The position numbers and the translations under genes are program-made. Under the pieces are notes generated by a model. That model ran no database searches. It was not told where the DNA came from and saw only the letters and a program-made list of their open reading frames with translations. Source: JAFANK01 sp036741695 (GTDB lineage: Bacteria; Vulcanimicrobiota; Vulcanimicrobiia; Eremiobacterales; Eremiobacteraceae). Taken from it: a stretch of 64,000 nucleotides of DNA. Shown in pieces: positions 54,775-64,000 of the stretch (position 1 is its first letter; each line of letters begins with the position of its first letter). Location of the stretch: the NCBI GenBank assembly GCA_036741695.1, contig DAINRU010000003.1, positions 62,001 through 126,000 of the forward strand, given 5' to 3'.

Positions 54775-55579
54775 GCAGGGCTCGAAGCTGATCTGCCGGC
54801 GTCTTCACCGCAAAAACGCGGTCCTCGACTTGCCCTGCATGTCCGAGCGCGCCGAGGTCCTTGCCATCGATCTTGGCCACCACGCCGCCGGCGTTGCCCG
54901 CGCGCAGCGTGATCTCGCGGACGCCGTGGAACTCACGAACCGTGCCGGCGGGGAGGGTCTCATACACGACGCGCCGGCCATCGACTGAGATGGAGAGCCA
55001 ACTCGGCTGGGTGAGTTGCAGGCGCAGGTTCACACCTTCGTTCTGCTGACCATCGCTCGTCGTGTCAAGCGTCGTGACTGGTGCGGCAGGCGCCACACCG
55101 GCGATTGTGCTCTGCGCGTTCGGGACCGTCGTGTCGCTCGGGCGATTCGCGCCCGAGAACGTGCCCACAAGGCTGATGCCGACCATGATGACGAGCGCAG
55201 CCGCGATCGCGGTGAGCGATCCCATGACCCACGGAAACCAGGCTCGCGAGCGCGGCTCGTCGTCGGCGCGCACACCCGACAGTCCGGAGCCGGCAAGCGC
55301 GTCGAGCGTCGCGCGCGGCGCCGCCACTTCGGGCGCGTATTCACTCGACAGCCGCTGAGCGAGGGCCGCCGCGTCGAGGCCGAGCAGCTTGGCGTAGTTC
55401 TTGAGAAAGCCGCGGACGTAGACGAACTCGCCAATGGTCGCCCACTCTTCGCGCTCGAGCGCTTCCACGAACATCGCACGCATGCGCAGACGCTCCGCCA
55501 CCTCCGTGGTCGTGAGGCCAAGTCTGCGGCGTGCCGCCGAGAGCTGTTCGCCTATATAATCCGTGGCTGTCTCGCTCAT
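54767..55579 (-). CDS. RodZ-like membrane protein with HTH and DUF4115 domains
   Basis: 270 aa. A cytoplasmic HTH (GEQLSAARRRLGLTTTEVAERLRMRAMFVEALEREEW, about 10-60) is followed by FVYVRGFLKNYAKLLGLDAAALAQRL. A TM helix (VMGSLTAIAAALVIMVGISLVG) lies at about 115-140. The C-terminal beta domain, LRLQLTQPSWLSISVDGRRVVYETLPAGTVREFHGVREITLRAGNAGGV, is the DUF4115 extracellular module of RodZ. RodZ organises MreB and cell shape; no mreB is in the window. Its stop overlaps the yajQ start. Confidence 0.9.
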   Translation of the reverse strand: MSETATDYIGEQLSAARRRLGLTTTEVAERLRMRAMFVEALEREEWATIGEFVYVRGFLKNYAKLLGLDAAALAQRLSSEYAPEVAAPRATLDALAGSGLSGVRADDEPRSRAWFPWVMGSLTAIAAALVIMVGISLVGTFSGANRPSDTTVPNAQSTIAGVAPAAPVTTLDTTSDGQQNEGVNLRLQLTQPSWLSISVDGRRVVYETLPAGTVREFHGVREITLRAGNAGGVVAKIDGKDLGALGHAGQVEDRVFAVKTPADQLRALHE

Positions 55580-55753
55580 GGCGTCTGATGAGGCGTCTGC
55601 GCGCGATGGGGGAAGAAAATACGACCGGGTCCTAAGGCGGACGACGGCGGCGTATCAGATAGCGGTGGGATTAGATGAGCGCGGCGCCGTTTGAAAGAAT
55701 TGGAAATACTCGGGGTTTGTCCTCTGTAGGACCGTTCGCCCCAGTCGATACCG

Positions 55754-56893
55754 ATGCAGTCTGTGATAACCGACAATCCGCCCGCCCCACGTTCCACGGC
55801 CCGGCGGCCGATGAATGCGGGCTTGTGCCTCGCCGCGATGAGCGGCGGGGTGGATAGCGCCGTGGCGACCGCCTTAGCGGTCCGCGCAGGCGTCGAAGCT
55901 GTCGGCGTCACCATGCGTCTGTGGAGTCCTGGTCCCGGGAGCTTGAACGAGAAGGTCCGCCAATGTTGCGGTCCGACCGCCTACGCAGATGCCAAGAGCG
56001 CTGCCGAGGTGGCCGGTATACCTCATTATATCGTCAATTTCGAGGCCGCCTTCAGCCGCGCGGTGATCGACTACTTCTGCGCCGAGTATCTCGCCGGGCG
56101 AACCCCAAATCCGTGCGTCGCCTGCAACAACTTGGTGAAGTTCGGCGCACTGCTCGATTTCGCGCGAGCGCTCGGCGCAGTGACGATGGTCACAGGCCAT
56201 TACGCCCGAGTGCATGTGGACGAGGCGGGGCCGCATCTGCTGCGCGCTCGAGACCGGAGCAAGGATCAGTCGTACATGCTCGCCGGACTGCGGGGTGCGC
56301 AACTCGCGTCCTTGATCATGCCGCTCGGCGAATATTCAAAGGAGCAGACGCGTGCCATGGCACGCGATCTGGATCTCGGCGTCGCCGAGAAGCCGGACTC
56401 AGTCGATCTGTGCTTCGTCGACGATAACTATCGCTCGTTCATCCTCGAGCGCTATCCGGAGAGCGCGACGCCCGGGCCGGTGCTCACGCTCGGAGGACGA
56501 GTGGTCGGCGAGCACGATGGCGTGCTCGGGTACACGGTCGGTCAGCGCAAAGGACTCCCCCAGACGCTCCATGACGGCCCGTGGTTCGTGCTGCGCACCG
56601 ATCGCAGCACGAACGCGGTGGTCATCGGTCGGCGCGACGATCTTGCGCGACGCAGCGTGACGTGCTCGAGCGTCAACGTCCTGCGTCCTGAGCGATTCGC
56701 GGACGGTGCAGCACGAGGACTGGCCGTCTGCCGCTATCGCAGCCGCCCTATCCCGGCGCGCGCGAGCGTGGAAGCACATGGCCTGGTGGTGGACTTCGAC
56801 ACGCCTGTGCCCATGCTCACCCCGGGCCAGTTGCTCGTCCTGTACGACGATGCGGACGAGGAAGTGCTCGCATCCGGCATCATCGAGCCGTGA
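55754..56893 (+). CDS. mnmA: tRNA 2-thiouridylase
   Basis: 379 aa enzyme making s2U34 in tRNA-Lys, -Glu and -Gln. PP-loop LAAMSGGVDSAVATAL is at about 26-41; VRQCCGPTAYADAKSAAEV follows. Catalytic cysteine in RTPNPCVACNNLVKFG (about 120), second cysteine in SVDLCFVDDNYRSFI (about 221), and HDGVLGYTVGQRKGLP are all present. The ATG at 55754 is kept for lack of a stop to force otherwise; ATG 55811 (closer to the motif) is the alternative. GTGA at its end couples it to the thioredoxin gene. Confidence 0.94.
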   Translation: MQSVITDNPPAPRSTARRPMNAGLCLAAMSGGVDSAVATALAVRAGVEAVGVTMRLWSPGPGSLNEKVRQCCGPTAYADAKSAAEVAGIPHYIVNFEAAFSRAVIDYFCAEYLAGRTPNPCVACNNLVKFGALLDFARALGAVTMVTGHYARVHVDEAGPHLLRARDRSKDQSYMLAGLRGAQLASLIMPLGEYSKEQTRAMARDLDLGVAEKPDSVDLCFVDDNYRSFILERYPESATPGPVLTLGGRVVGEHDGVLGYTVGQRKGLPQTLHDGPWFVLRTDRSTNAVVIGRRDDLARRSVTCSSVNVLRPERFADGAARGLAVCRYRSRPIPARASVEAHGLVVDFDTPVPMLTPGQLLVLYDDADEEVLASGIIEP

Positions 56894-57969
56894 AGGCGTG
56901 GGCCGCGTGCCTGGCCGTGGTGCTCTGCGCGGCGCAAGCGTGGGCGGGCACGATCCGCACCATCCAGTCATTCGACGGCAACACCGGTTGGCTCAACTCG
57001 CAGCCGCTGACCCTCGCGGATTTGCACGGCAAGATCGTGCTAGTGGATTTTTGGGAATACACGTGCGTCAACTGTCTGCGAGCGCTGCCCTACGAGAAGG
57101 TCTGGTACGACCGGTATAAGCAGTACAATTTCGTCATCGTGGGCGTGCACACGCCTGAATTCTCCTTTTCCGGCGAGAAGGCAAACGTGGCAGCTGCAGA
57201 TGCACGCCTGGGCGTCACCTGGCCGGTCGTGCTCGACGGCAATTCTGTCGTCTGGCAGCGATACCAAAACGAATACTGGCCGCACGAGTTCCTCGTGGAT
57301 GGCGATGGGCACGTGGTGCTCGATCATGTCGGCGAAGGGGACTATCCGGCGACCGAGCGCGCCATCCAGGATCTGATCCGCAAGCAGCAGCCGGGCGTCG
57401 ATCTGCCCAAGCCGATGGAGCTCTTGGCGGCGGATAGCTACACGAAGCCCGGCGCCGTCTGCTACCCACAGACTCCCGAGGTCTATGTCGGGCTATGGAA
57501 ATCCCCGGACGCTTCGCTCGGCAATCGCGAAGGCTACCACCGCGATGCAGTCGTCAGCTACAGCGACTCTGGGCGCAACCACTTCGACGGTTTCGTCTAT
57601 TTGCAAGGCCCGTGGTTCAATGCCGAGCAGGCTATGGTGTATAGCGGAAAAGATGTTGCGTCCGATGATCATCTCGATGTGCGCTACCATGCCATCCAAG
57701 TCGTGTCGGTCATGAAACCGGAGACCGGAAAACCGATCACTGTGTACGTGGATCAAGACCAAAAACCGCTCGCGCAAAAAGACGCGGGGTCGGACATCCG
57801 CTACGACGCAAGCGGGCAGTCATACGTGGTCGTGGATCAAGCACGGGCGTACGAGCTCGTGATGAACAAGTACTTCGGGCATCACGATCTGCGATTGCGT
57901 CCGGCCGCCTATGGCCTGGGCGTCTATTCATTTGCGTTCGAATCGTGCGAGGTGGGCACCGACCGCTAG
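56890..57969 (+). CDS. Secreted thioredoxin-like protein with DipZ-type C-terminal domain
   Basis: 359 aa. Signal peptide (KAWAACLAVVLCAAQAWA, cleavage after AWA). A TlpA/thioredoxin domain with active site WEYTCVNCLRALPY (C-V-N-C) follows at about 40-160. The C-terminal half carries TPEVYVGLWKSPDASL and a galactose-binding-like beta domain (RYDASGQSYVVVDQARAYELVMNKYFGHHDLRL), the layout of the DipZ C-terminus in mycobacteria but without its membrane domain. It probably reduces or isomerises disulfides outside the cytoplasm. The GTG at 56890 overlaps the mnmA stop. Confidence 0.88.
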   Translation: MKAWAACLAVVLCAAQAWAGTIRTIQSFDGNTGWLNSQPLTLADLHGKIVLVDFWEYTCVNCLRALPYEKVWYDRYKQYNFVIVGVHTPEFSFSGEKANVAAADARLGVTWPVVLDGNSVVWQRYQNEYWPHEFLVDGDGHVVLDHVGEGDYPATERAIQDLIRKQQPGVDLPKPMELLAADSYTKPGAVCYPQTPEVYVGLWKSPDASLGNREGYHRDAVVSYSDSGRNHFDGFVYLQGPWFNAEQAMVYSGKDVASDDHLDVRYHAIQVVSVMKPETGKPITVYVDQDQKPLAQKDAGSDIRYDASGQSYVVVDQARAYELVMNKYFGHHDLRLRPAAYGLGVYSFAFESCEVGTDR

Positions 57970-57974
57970 AGATC

Positions 57975-58514
57975 ATGGAGAGCTTGAGTCAGGCTTCGAT
58001 CGGCCTACGCCCGTTCAAACGATCGGAATGGGGGTATCTTCAAAGACCTTCGATTGCACGCTCTGCAGACCGAACCTGGGGTCTTCTCTTCGTCGTACGA
58101 CATGGAGGTGAACAGATCGCCCGAGGAGTGGCAAGATACGATCGAAGGACCCGGTCATCAAGTGTTCGGGTTGTTCAACGAGGACAATCTTATCGGGATA
58201 ACGGCCTGCTTTACGTGGCGTGAAGACCCCTCTTGTGAAACGGCTGTGCTTGCTATGTCATTCATCGTCCCCGAGCAGCGCGGACAGGGCCTTTCTCGAT
58301 TGCTCTACAAGGGGCGGCTGGAATGGATTCGTGCCCATCCGCAATTTCGCAGAGTCGTCGTCTCGCACCGGCTCTCGAATACGATTCCGGCGAGAGCGGA
58401 TCAACGGCATGGCTTCAAGGCCTTCGGGCGAGCGTCTCACACGTGGGGGACGGCACGGTTGAAGACGAGATCATGTACGAGATGGATCTTGCGAAAATCA
58501 GGGTGCAGCCTTGA
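57975..58514 (+). pseudogene. GNAT acetyltransferase broken by two frameshifts
   Basis: Frame 1 from 57975 gives MESLSQASIGLRPFKRSEWG. Frame 2 then gives FKDLRLHALQTEPGVFSSSYD through FIVPEQRGQGLSRLLYKGRLEW and VVVSHRLSNTIPARADQRHGF. Frame 1 returns with VSHVGDGTVEDEIMYEMDL and stops at 58514. Removing one G from the G5 run at 58029-58033 repairs the first break (EWGIFKDLRLHAL). The second needs one base near 58423-58435. The joined protein is an ordinary GNAT (Q/R-x-x-G-x-G = EQRGQGLS). Two indels make either pseudogene or sequencing error possible. Confidence 0.8.
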
Positions 58515-58590
58515 AACCGGAGAGCGGAAAGCCGATTACTGTCTATATACGCACGTCAGCAGTCACGTCCGGTGAGGTCGCCGCGGATAG

Positions 58591-59238
58591 GTGAGGTTGA
58601 ATAGCTCAGCGTTTCGCTCGCGCACGGTGACGTCGATCGTCACGCTGGTCGCCGTCGCGCTCTGCGCGCTCGGCTGCGGGCACACGGCGGCTACGTCCGA
58701 AGGTTACACATCCGGCGCAGTGCCGGGCATCACTCGCGCCCGCGCGCTCGAGCTCTTGGGCAAACCACAGCAGGAGGGACCGTTCTCCTTGCCCGGCGTC
58801 CAGGCGTTCGTCATGACGTATCCCTTCGGACAGCTGTTGCTACAGAACGGCATCGTCGTCGCGGTCGCGGTCAATTATGACCCGGCGTTCCGCGGGCCCT
58901 TCGGTGTGACGCTCGGCATGTCTGAGGATGATCTGCGTGCCGCCTTGGCCGCGCATCCCAGGCATCGCACCGGCCATAAAGAGACCTACGACGCCATCGA
59001 GAAGACGACCGATACCCGCACGAAAGATATCTACGACAAGACGGACAATGTCATGATCGAGTTGACGGCAGCCAACGCGAACGACGCGCTCGCTCCGTTC
59101 AACGTCGCGCAAGTGACGTTCGCTAACGGGGCGGGGCTCGCACTCATCGATGCGTTCACAAAAGCACGCGTCGACGGGTTGTATCCCGACGTGCACGTCG
59201 ACAATTTCACTTCAGATGATTGGCAGGGCGGACGCTAG
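58591..59238 (+). CDS. Hypothetical lipoprotein
   Basis: 215 aa from GTG 58591. The signal segment SIVTLVAVALCALGCGHTA has a lipobox-like ALGC. The mature part contains two-repeat-like sequence: PGITRARALELLGKPQQEGPFSLPGVQAFVMTYPFGQLLLQNGIVVAVAV, then VTLGMSEDDLRAALAAHP. No enzymatic motif. It is followed 4 bases later by an unknown gene in the same direction, and both may function together at the envelope. I cannot name the family. Confidence 0.7.
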   Translation: MRLNSSAFRSRTVTSIVTLVAVALCALGCGHTAATSEGYTSGAVPGITRARALELLGKPQQEGPFSLPGVQAFVMTYPFGQLLLQNGIVVAVAVNYDPAFRGPFGVTLGMSEDDLRAALAAHPRHRTGHKETYDAIEKTTDTRTKDIYDKTDNVMIELTAANANDALAPFNVAQVTFANGAGLALIDAFTKARVDGLYPDVHVDNFTSDDWQGGR

Positions 59239-59242
59239 CACC

Positions 59243-59836
59243 ATGGACGAAGAGCAAACCCCAGAGGTTGCGGCCGGCGAAGAGGAGTTCGGCGTTTCGA
59301 TGCCGCCCAACGCGCGCATCGGCACACTCGTCTTCGAAATGCCCGAACGGCGCATCCGTGTCCAGCTCGCAGACGGTGGCGACGAGCGTCTCGTGCCTGC
59401 CGACGAGCTGCGCGCGCTCTACGGCGCACGCATCCGCCACGTCTCGGTCAGGCGCGTCCCGCCCAAGTCTCAAGGCGTTGCGCTCAGCTCAACGGCGTTA
59501 CAGGCGACGGGGCATCTGCCGCGCTCTGTGCTCGATCCCAGTCAACGTGGCGGCACCGAAGTCACGAGCGAAGAGTTGTACTATGCGATCGCGCTGCGCA
59601 TCGATAAGCTGCCTGAACTGTGGTACCTCAACGCCAGCTCGTTCAACTTCCGTAAGGCCCTGGGCGACAGCGCGACCTACTCGACCGAGCTCAACCTCAA
59701 GGAGTTCGTGCGCCGCCTCGCACAGTTCTCGCCCGACGCCGTACGCGACGGTTTTTTCACCGCGATCCTGCAAGGGTCGCCGCTGCCCCCACCACTGGAT
59801 AGCCTGCTCGAGTTCTTCCGCCTCGTCTCGCGCTAA
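59243..59836 (+). CDS. Hypothetical cytoplasmic protein
   Basis: 197 aa from ATG 59243 (earlier in-frame codons overlap the lipoprotein gene and look non-coding). The sequence is acidic and beta/alpha mixed: FGVSMPPNARIGTLVFEMPERRIRVQLADGGDERLVPADELRALYGARIRHVSV, then TSEELYYAIALRIDKLPELWYLNASSFNFRKALGDS and a C-terminal helix LLEFFRLVSR. No signal or membrane segment. I do not recognise it; it follows the lipoprotein and precedes the convergent mqnC by 8 bases. Confidence 0.65.
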   Translation: MDEEQTPEVAAGEEEFGVSMPPNARIGTLVFEMPERRIRVQLADGGDERLVPADELRALYGARIRHVSVRRVPPKSQGVALSSTALQATGHLPRSVLDPSQRGGTEVTSEELYYAIALRIDKLPELWYLNASSFNFRKALGDSATYSTELNLKEFVRRLAQFSPDAVRDGFFTAILQGSPLPPPLDSLLEFFRLVSR

Positions 59837-59844
59837 GGTCTTTT

Positions 59845-60930
59845 CTAGGCTGGGGTAGCCAGCGGGTAGTCACGGCGCTGGAAATACGTGTCGCGCACGA
59901 CTGGGATGTAGCCGGCGTGGCGGATCGTCTTCTCGAGATCTTTCCGCGTCGCCTGATTCGTGCTTCCCGCCAACGTCACAACGCGCTCTTCGAGGATCGT
60001 GCCACCCATGTCGTCGGCCCCGTAGAGCAGCGCGAGCTGGCCGAGCTTGAGGCCGGGGGTGAGCCACGAGGCTTGGATGTGGTCGAAGTTGTCGAGGTAC
60101 AACCGGCTGATGGCGATGACGCGCAGGTACTCCAGGCCTGTGGCTTCGCGGCCGCGCAGCGGCGTTTTATGCGGCACGTAATACCAAGGGATGAAGGCCG
60201 AAAAGCCGTGGGTCTCGTCCTGGAGCTCGCGCAACACCTCGAGGTGGGTGATGCGTTCTGGGTCGGTCTCGATCGAACCGAACATCATCGTCGCGGTGGT
60301 CGGCATGCCCAGCCGCTGGGCTATGCGCATGACGTCAAGCCAGCGGTCGTCGTCGATCTTGCGCGCCGAGATGCGTTTACGCACCCGCTCGACGAGGATC
60401 TCGGCGCCGGCACCCGGCAGCGACTTCAAACCTGCCGCGCGTAACGTCGTGAGCACGTCCTCGACGCTCATGTTCTCGCGCTTTGCGATGCCGCAGATCT
60501 CGCTGGTCGAGAGCGAGTGGATGTCCACGCCCGGAAAGCGCTCGGCGATCTTCTCGAACAGATCGACGTAATAGCTGATGGCCAGATCCGGGTTGACGCC
60601 GCCCTGCACCATGATCTGCGTCGCGCCCTGCTCCGCTGCCCACTCCACGCGCGCGAGCACCTCATCGTGGGTCATGGTGTAGCCTTCCGCGTGGCCTTCC
60701 GGCCGGAAGAACGCGCAGAACGAGCAATGCACGTTGCAGATGTTCGTGTAGTTGATGGTCGTGTCGATGACGTAGCTGACCTCGCGGCCCGGGTGCATCA
60801 TCGTGCGCCGGCGGTGCGCCGCAGCGCCGAGGTCGTGGAGCGACGCTTCGCGATAGACGGCGACGCCCTCATCGTAGCTCAGCCGGCCGCCATGCGACGC
60901 CCGCTCCAGCAGCGTGGCGATGTCAGACAT
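59845..60930 (-). CDS. mqnC: Cyclic dehypoxanthinyl futalosine synthase
   Basis: 361 aa radical-SAM enzyme of the futalosine menaquinone route. It converts dehypoxanthine futalosine to its cyclic form. CxxxCxxC motif in INYTNICNVHCSFCAFFRPEG (about 55-70), QGGVNPDLAISYY, SLPGAGAEILVERVRKRI and MPTTATMMFGSIETDPERITHL are MqnC-specific. ATG 60930 overlaps the mqnA stop; the 68 residues before it in the longer frame are non-homologous. It is the third gene of mqnE-mqnA-mqnC. Confidence 0.95.
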   Translation of the reverse strand: MSDIATLLERASHGGRLSYDEGVAVYREASLHDLGAAAHRRRTMMHPGREVSYVIDTTINYTNICNVHCSFCAFFRPEGHAEGYTMTHDEVLARVEWAAEQGATQIMVQGGVNPDLAISYYVDLFEKIAERFPGVDIHSLSTSEICGIAKRENMSVEDVLTTLRAAGLKSLPGAGAEILVERVRKRISARKIDDDRWLDVMRIAQRLGMPTTATMMFGSIETDPERITHLEVLRELQDETHGFSAFIPWYYVPHKTPLRGREATGLEYLRVIAISRLYLDNFDHIQASWLTPGLKLGQLALLYGADDMGGTILEERVVTLAGSTNQATRKDLEKTIRHAGYIPVVRDTYFQRRDYPLATPA

Positions 60931-61771
60931 GCTGTGCCACCCCATCGAAGAACTGCAATGCCGACAAGCGGTCCAGCACGCCCATCTCGTGCGCTGCGAG
61001 CAAGAACGACTCGAGCGCCGTGCGCGCCGTATCGTCGAAGCGGAAATGCAGCGCTTGGTAATACTCTTCGTAGAACCCCGCGGCACGCGGTTTGACCGCT
61101 TGGGCGCGAGCGATGACGGCGCCGATATTCTCAAGCCCCCAGCTCAGGGAGTCGCGCAGCGCCGTGGCAACGGAGAGTACCTGAGCGGGCGCGCGGCGTG
61201 CGTAGTCTTTGCGTGCGGCCCAGACCGCGTATACCATGCCTGAGCCGGTGAAGGCCTGCCACAGCTCGCCGAGATCGTGGATGCTGCGCAGCGGAGCCTG
61301 CTCTGCTGCGTCGATGGCGTTGTCGCCGATGAGCAGGCAGGGCGTGCCGTCGCTTTGGTACTGGGCGAAGGGGTCGTCGCTGTCGACGGTCACCGGGTCG
61401 AAGCCGTAATAGCGCAGGCAGATCAAACGGAAGAGCGCACGCCCAGTCGCCGATTCCTTCGTCATGGCCACCGTGCGCCCGGCGAGCTCTTTGGGCTCGA
61501 GCCTCGAGACGCAGCAGATGCTGTGCACCTTGCCCTGCGCGCCGATGCAGACGTCCGGCAGCAAGACGAGCTCGTCTGCATGCTCGGCATAGAACGCCGA
61601 GGAGATGGGGCTGACGTCCAACCGGCCTTCGAGCAGCGCTTGGTTCAGCCGCGCGGGGACGTCGGAGATCATGAGGCCGGGAAACATGATCACGTCCTCG
61701 TCGATCGCCGTGTAGACCGGCAGGTCGTTGGTGTAGGAGATGCGCCCGCAGCGCGTCAGGTCGTTCAACAC
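60923..61771 (-). CDS. mqnA: Chorismate dehydratase (futalosine pathway)
   Basis: 282 aa. CGRISYTNDLPVYTAIDEDVIMFPGLMISDVPARLNQALLEGRLDVSPISSAFYAEHADELVLLPDVCIGAQGKVHSI (from the N-terminus to about residue 85) is the MqnA periplasmic-binding-protein-like fold. It dehydrates chorismate to 3-enolpyruvoyl-benzoate. A conserved SxxSxxF-type pocket (SPISSAFY) and VDSDDPFAQY are visible. GTG start at 61771, 11 bases after mqnE. Together with mqnE and mqnC it gives three of the pathway's steps; mqnB/mqnD are not in this window. Confidence 0.92.
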   Translation of the reverse strand: MLNDLTRCGRISYTNDLPVYTAIDEDVIMFPGLMISDVPARLNQALLEGRLDVSPISSAFYAEHADELVLLPDVCIGAQGKVHSICCVSRLEPKELAGRTVAMTKESATGRALFRLICLRYYGFDPVTVDSDDPFAQYQSDGTPCLLIGDNAIDAAEQAPLRSIHDLGELWQAFTGSGMVYAVWAARKDYARRAPAQVLSVATALRDSLSWGLENIGAVIARAQAVKPRAAGFYEEYYQALHFRFDDTARTALESFLLAAHEMGVLDRLSALQFFDGVAQHV

Positions 61772-61782
61772 GCGATGCCCTC

Positions 61783-62874
<1,092 letters not shown>

Positions 62875-62953
62875 GATGCTGGGCGTTTCGGCGGGCTCAA
62901 CTGGCCGGCCTTGTGCAGGTGTTCGACTATGCGCGCAAACGTAGCAGCGGGTA

Positions 62954-62973
62954 AACGGACCTAAAGGTCCGTT
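62954..62973. repeat. 20-bp palindromic repeat, copy 4 (perfect)
   Basis: AACGGACCTAAAGGTCCGTT, identical to the copy at 18709, lying 43 bases past the ftsK stop and 79 bases before the mqnE start. Flanking GCAGC (62944-62948) and GCTGC (62974-62978) could extend the stem with a bulge. No T-tract follows on the minus strand. Confidence 0.85.
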
Positions 62974-63016
62974 GCTGCAAGGCCATTTACGCGAAGTGGT
63001 CTGAGCTGCTGCGTCG

Positions 63017-64000
63017 TTAGAGCAGGGTCTGCTCGCTGTCGGCCGGCGCGAGCATGTCGGCGAGCTTGTCCATGTCGCCGGTGCCGACGAGGATCTTGCG
63101 GGGTTTTGTGCCTTCCGTCGGTCCGACCACGCGGAACTCTTCGAGGATCTTCATGAGCCGCACCGCGCGTGGGTGCCCGACCTTGAGCTCCGCCTGCAGC
63201 AGGGCGACCGACGCCATCTGTCGCTCGATGATGATCTTCGCCGCTTCGAAGGCCAGATCGTCGGATGGACCGCGACCATCTTCTTCCACTTCGGAAAGCT
63301 CGATCTCGATTCGATTGGCCGGATCTTCTTGACCTCGCCAGAACTCGCACAACCGCTCGAGCTCGTCGCCGGTCACGAGTGCGCCTTGGACGCGCACCGG
63401 CTTCGGCGCGTCGATGGGCAGATACAGCATATCGCCGCGGCCCAACAGCCGTTCGGCACCGGCCATATCGATGATCGTGCGCGAATCGACTTGCGACGAG
63501 ACGGCGAACGCGATGCGCGAGGGGATGTTCGCCTTGATGAGCCCGGTGATGACGTCAACCGACGGCCGCTGCGTGGCGACGACGAGATGGATGCCCGTCG
63601 CCCGCGCCAACTGCGCGATGCGACAGATGCTCGTCTCCACCCGCGTCGGCGCGACCAGCATGAGGTCGGCCAGCTCGTCGATGACGACGACGATGTAGGG
63701 CAGCCGATCGTCGGTGCGGTCTTGGTTGTACTCCTCGATCTTGCGCACGCCCGCGCGAGCGAACAGCTCGTAGCGCGCGTCCATCTCCTTAGTCAGCTCG
63801 TAAAGCGCACCCGCGGCGAGCTTGGGATCGGTGATGCAATCCTTGATGAGGTGGGGCAGACCGTTGTAGGAGGTCAGCTCCACCCGTTTGGGATCGATCA
63901 GCAGCAGCTGCACCTGATCCGGCGTGCAGGTCGAGAGCAGCGAGGTGAGGATCACGTTGAGGCAGACGCTCTTGCCTGCGCCGGTCGCGCCAGCGACGAG
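63017..64000 (-). CDS. ftsK: FtsK/SpoIIIE DNA translocase, C-terminal part
   Basis: 328 visible codons of a gene that continues past the window end (its N-terminus is upstream on the minus strand). Walker A ATGAGKSV occurs at the cut edge, Walker B YIVVVIDELADLM at about residue 100 of the fragment, and AQLARATGIHLVVATQRPSVDVITGLIKANIPSRIAF. The gamma winged-helix VALLQAELKVGHPRAVRLMKILEEFRVVGP (KOPS-reading) lies near the end. It pumps chromosomal DNA at the septum. The C-terminal LADMLAPADSEQTLL tail is short. Palindrome copy 4 follows it. Confidence 0.95.
   Translation of the reverse strand, partial: LVAGATGAGKSVCLNVILTSLLSTCTPDQVQLLLIDPKRVELTSYNGLPHLIKDCITDPKLAAGALYELTKEMDARYELFARAGVRKIEEYNQDRTDDRLPYIVVVIDELADLMLVAPTRVETSICRIAQLARATGIHLVVATQRPSVDVITGLIKANIPSRIAFAVSSQVDSRTIIDMAGAERLLGRGDMLYLPIDAPKPVRVQGALVTGDELERLCEFWRGQEDPANRIEIELSEVEEDGRGPSDDLAFEAAKIIIERQMASVALLQAELKVGHPRAVRLMKILEEFRVVGPTEGTKPRKILVGTGDMDKLADMLAPADSEQTLL

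Noticed and set aside
60931..61134. 68-codon extension of mqnC
   Set aside because: It overlaps mqnA and is Arg/Ser-rich antisense-like sequence; MqnC homology starts at 60930.

Overview
The window is GC-rich and gene-dense. Most protein-coding genes lie on the minus strand in long, tightly overlapping runs. It reads as a chromosomal segment of a menaquinone-using, non-enteric bacterium. The evidence is a futalosine-pathway mqnE-mqnA-mqnC cluster, the order ppdK-dgt-dnaG-rpoD known from clostridia-like and other Gram-positive-type genomes, a single-chain glycyl-tRNA synthetase, a long-form hibernation factor and a SigB/SigF-type stress sigma module. I cannot name the phylum from sequence alone. 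An uncultured Terrabacteria-like lineage such as Eremiobacterota fits, but that is a guess.

Layout. 1-2042: the end of a flagellar or type III export operon (hook/rod-like protein, FliM-like, FliN-like, start of FliP). 2564-7436: a 14-helix MFS exporter, modABC molybdate uptake and a TetR regulator. 7551-16549: a HEAT/cyclophilin fusion, rpoD, dnaG, dgt and a pyruvate phosphate dikinase with a long basic N-terminal extension. 16696-27874: a double TonB-box protein, GNAT, glyQS, an ABC exporter pair, rlmN, family-4 uracil-DNA glycosylase, a glycosyltransferase, a DUF1858 redox protein with a clear intrinsic terminator, a PEP-mutase-like protein, and prfB with its programmed +1 frameshift. 28007-39130: an accessory stretch of small single-gene units on both strands (two VOC proteins, DUF3237, an AT-rich ArsR/SRPBCC pair, methyltransferases, DHFR-like, GNAT, small membrane and secreted proteins, DUF3800, a gene remnant). 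Most of its later gaps carry members of a dispersed repeat family. 39133-47892: an NRAMP-like transporter and a stress island with sigma factor, RsbW, RsbV, a membrane RsbU-like phosphatase fused to a kinase-like domain, and small stress proteins. 47893-48486: a repeat-filled gap. 48487-55579: secA, hpf, a small membrane protein, a polysaccharide deacetylase, an LCP cell-wall ligase, yajQ and a RodZ-like protein. 55754-64000: mnmA, a DipZ-like thioredoxin, a frameshifted GNAT, a lipoprotein, an unknown protein, mqnC-mqnA-mqnE, and ftsK running off the end.

The most coherent new signals are two. First, a set of SigB/SigF-like promoters (GTTTGA, 13-14 nt, GGG/A/T-rich -10) sits only around the stress sigma module and its small genes, which suggests a self-contained, self-amplifying regulon. 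Second, there are two unrelated dispersed repeat families. One is a near-perfect 20-bp palindrome found just 3' of core genes. The other is a CCGGACGTTT-based family confined to gaps in the accessory stretch and to one gap before secA. Two genes (a HAD hydrolase and a GNAT) are broken by single-base frameshifts that could be real decay or assembly error.
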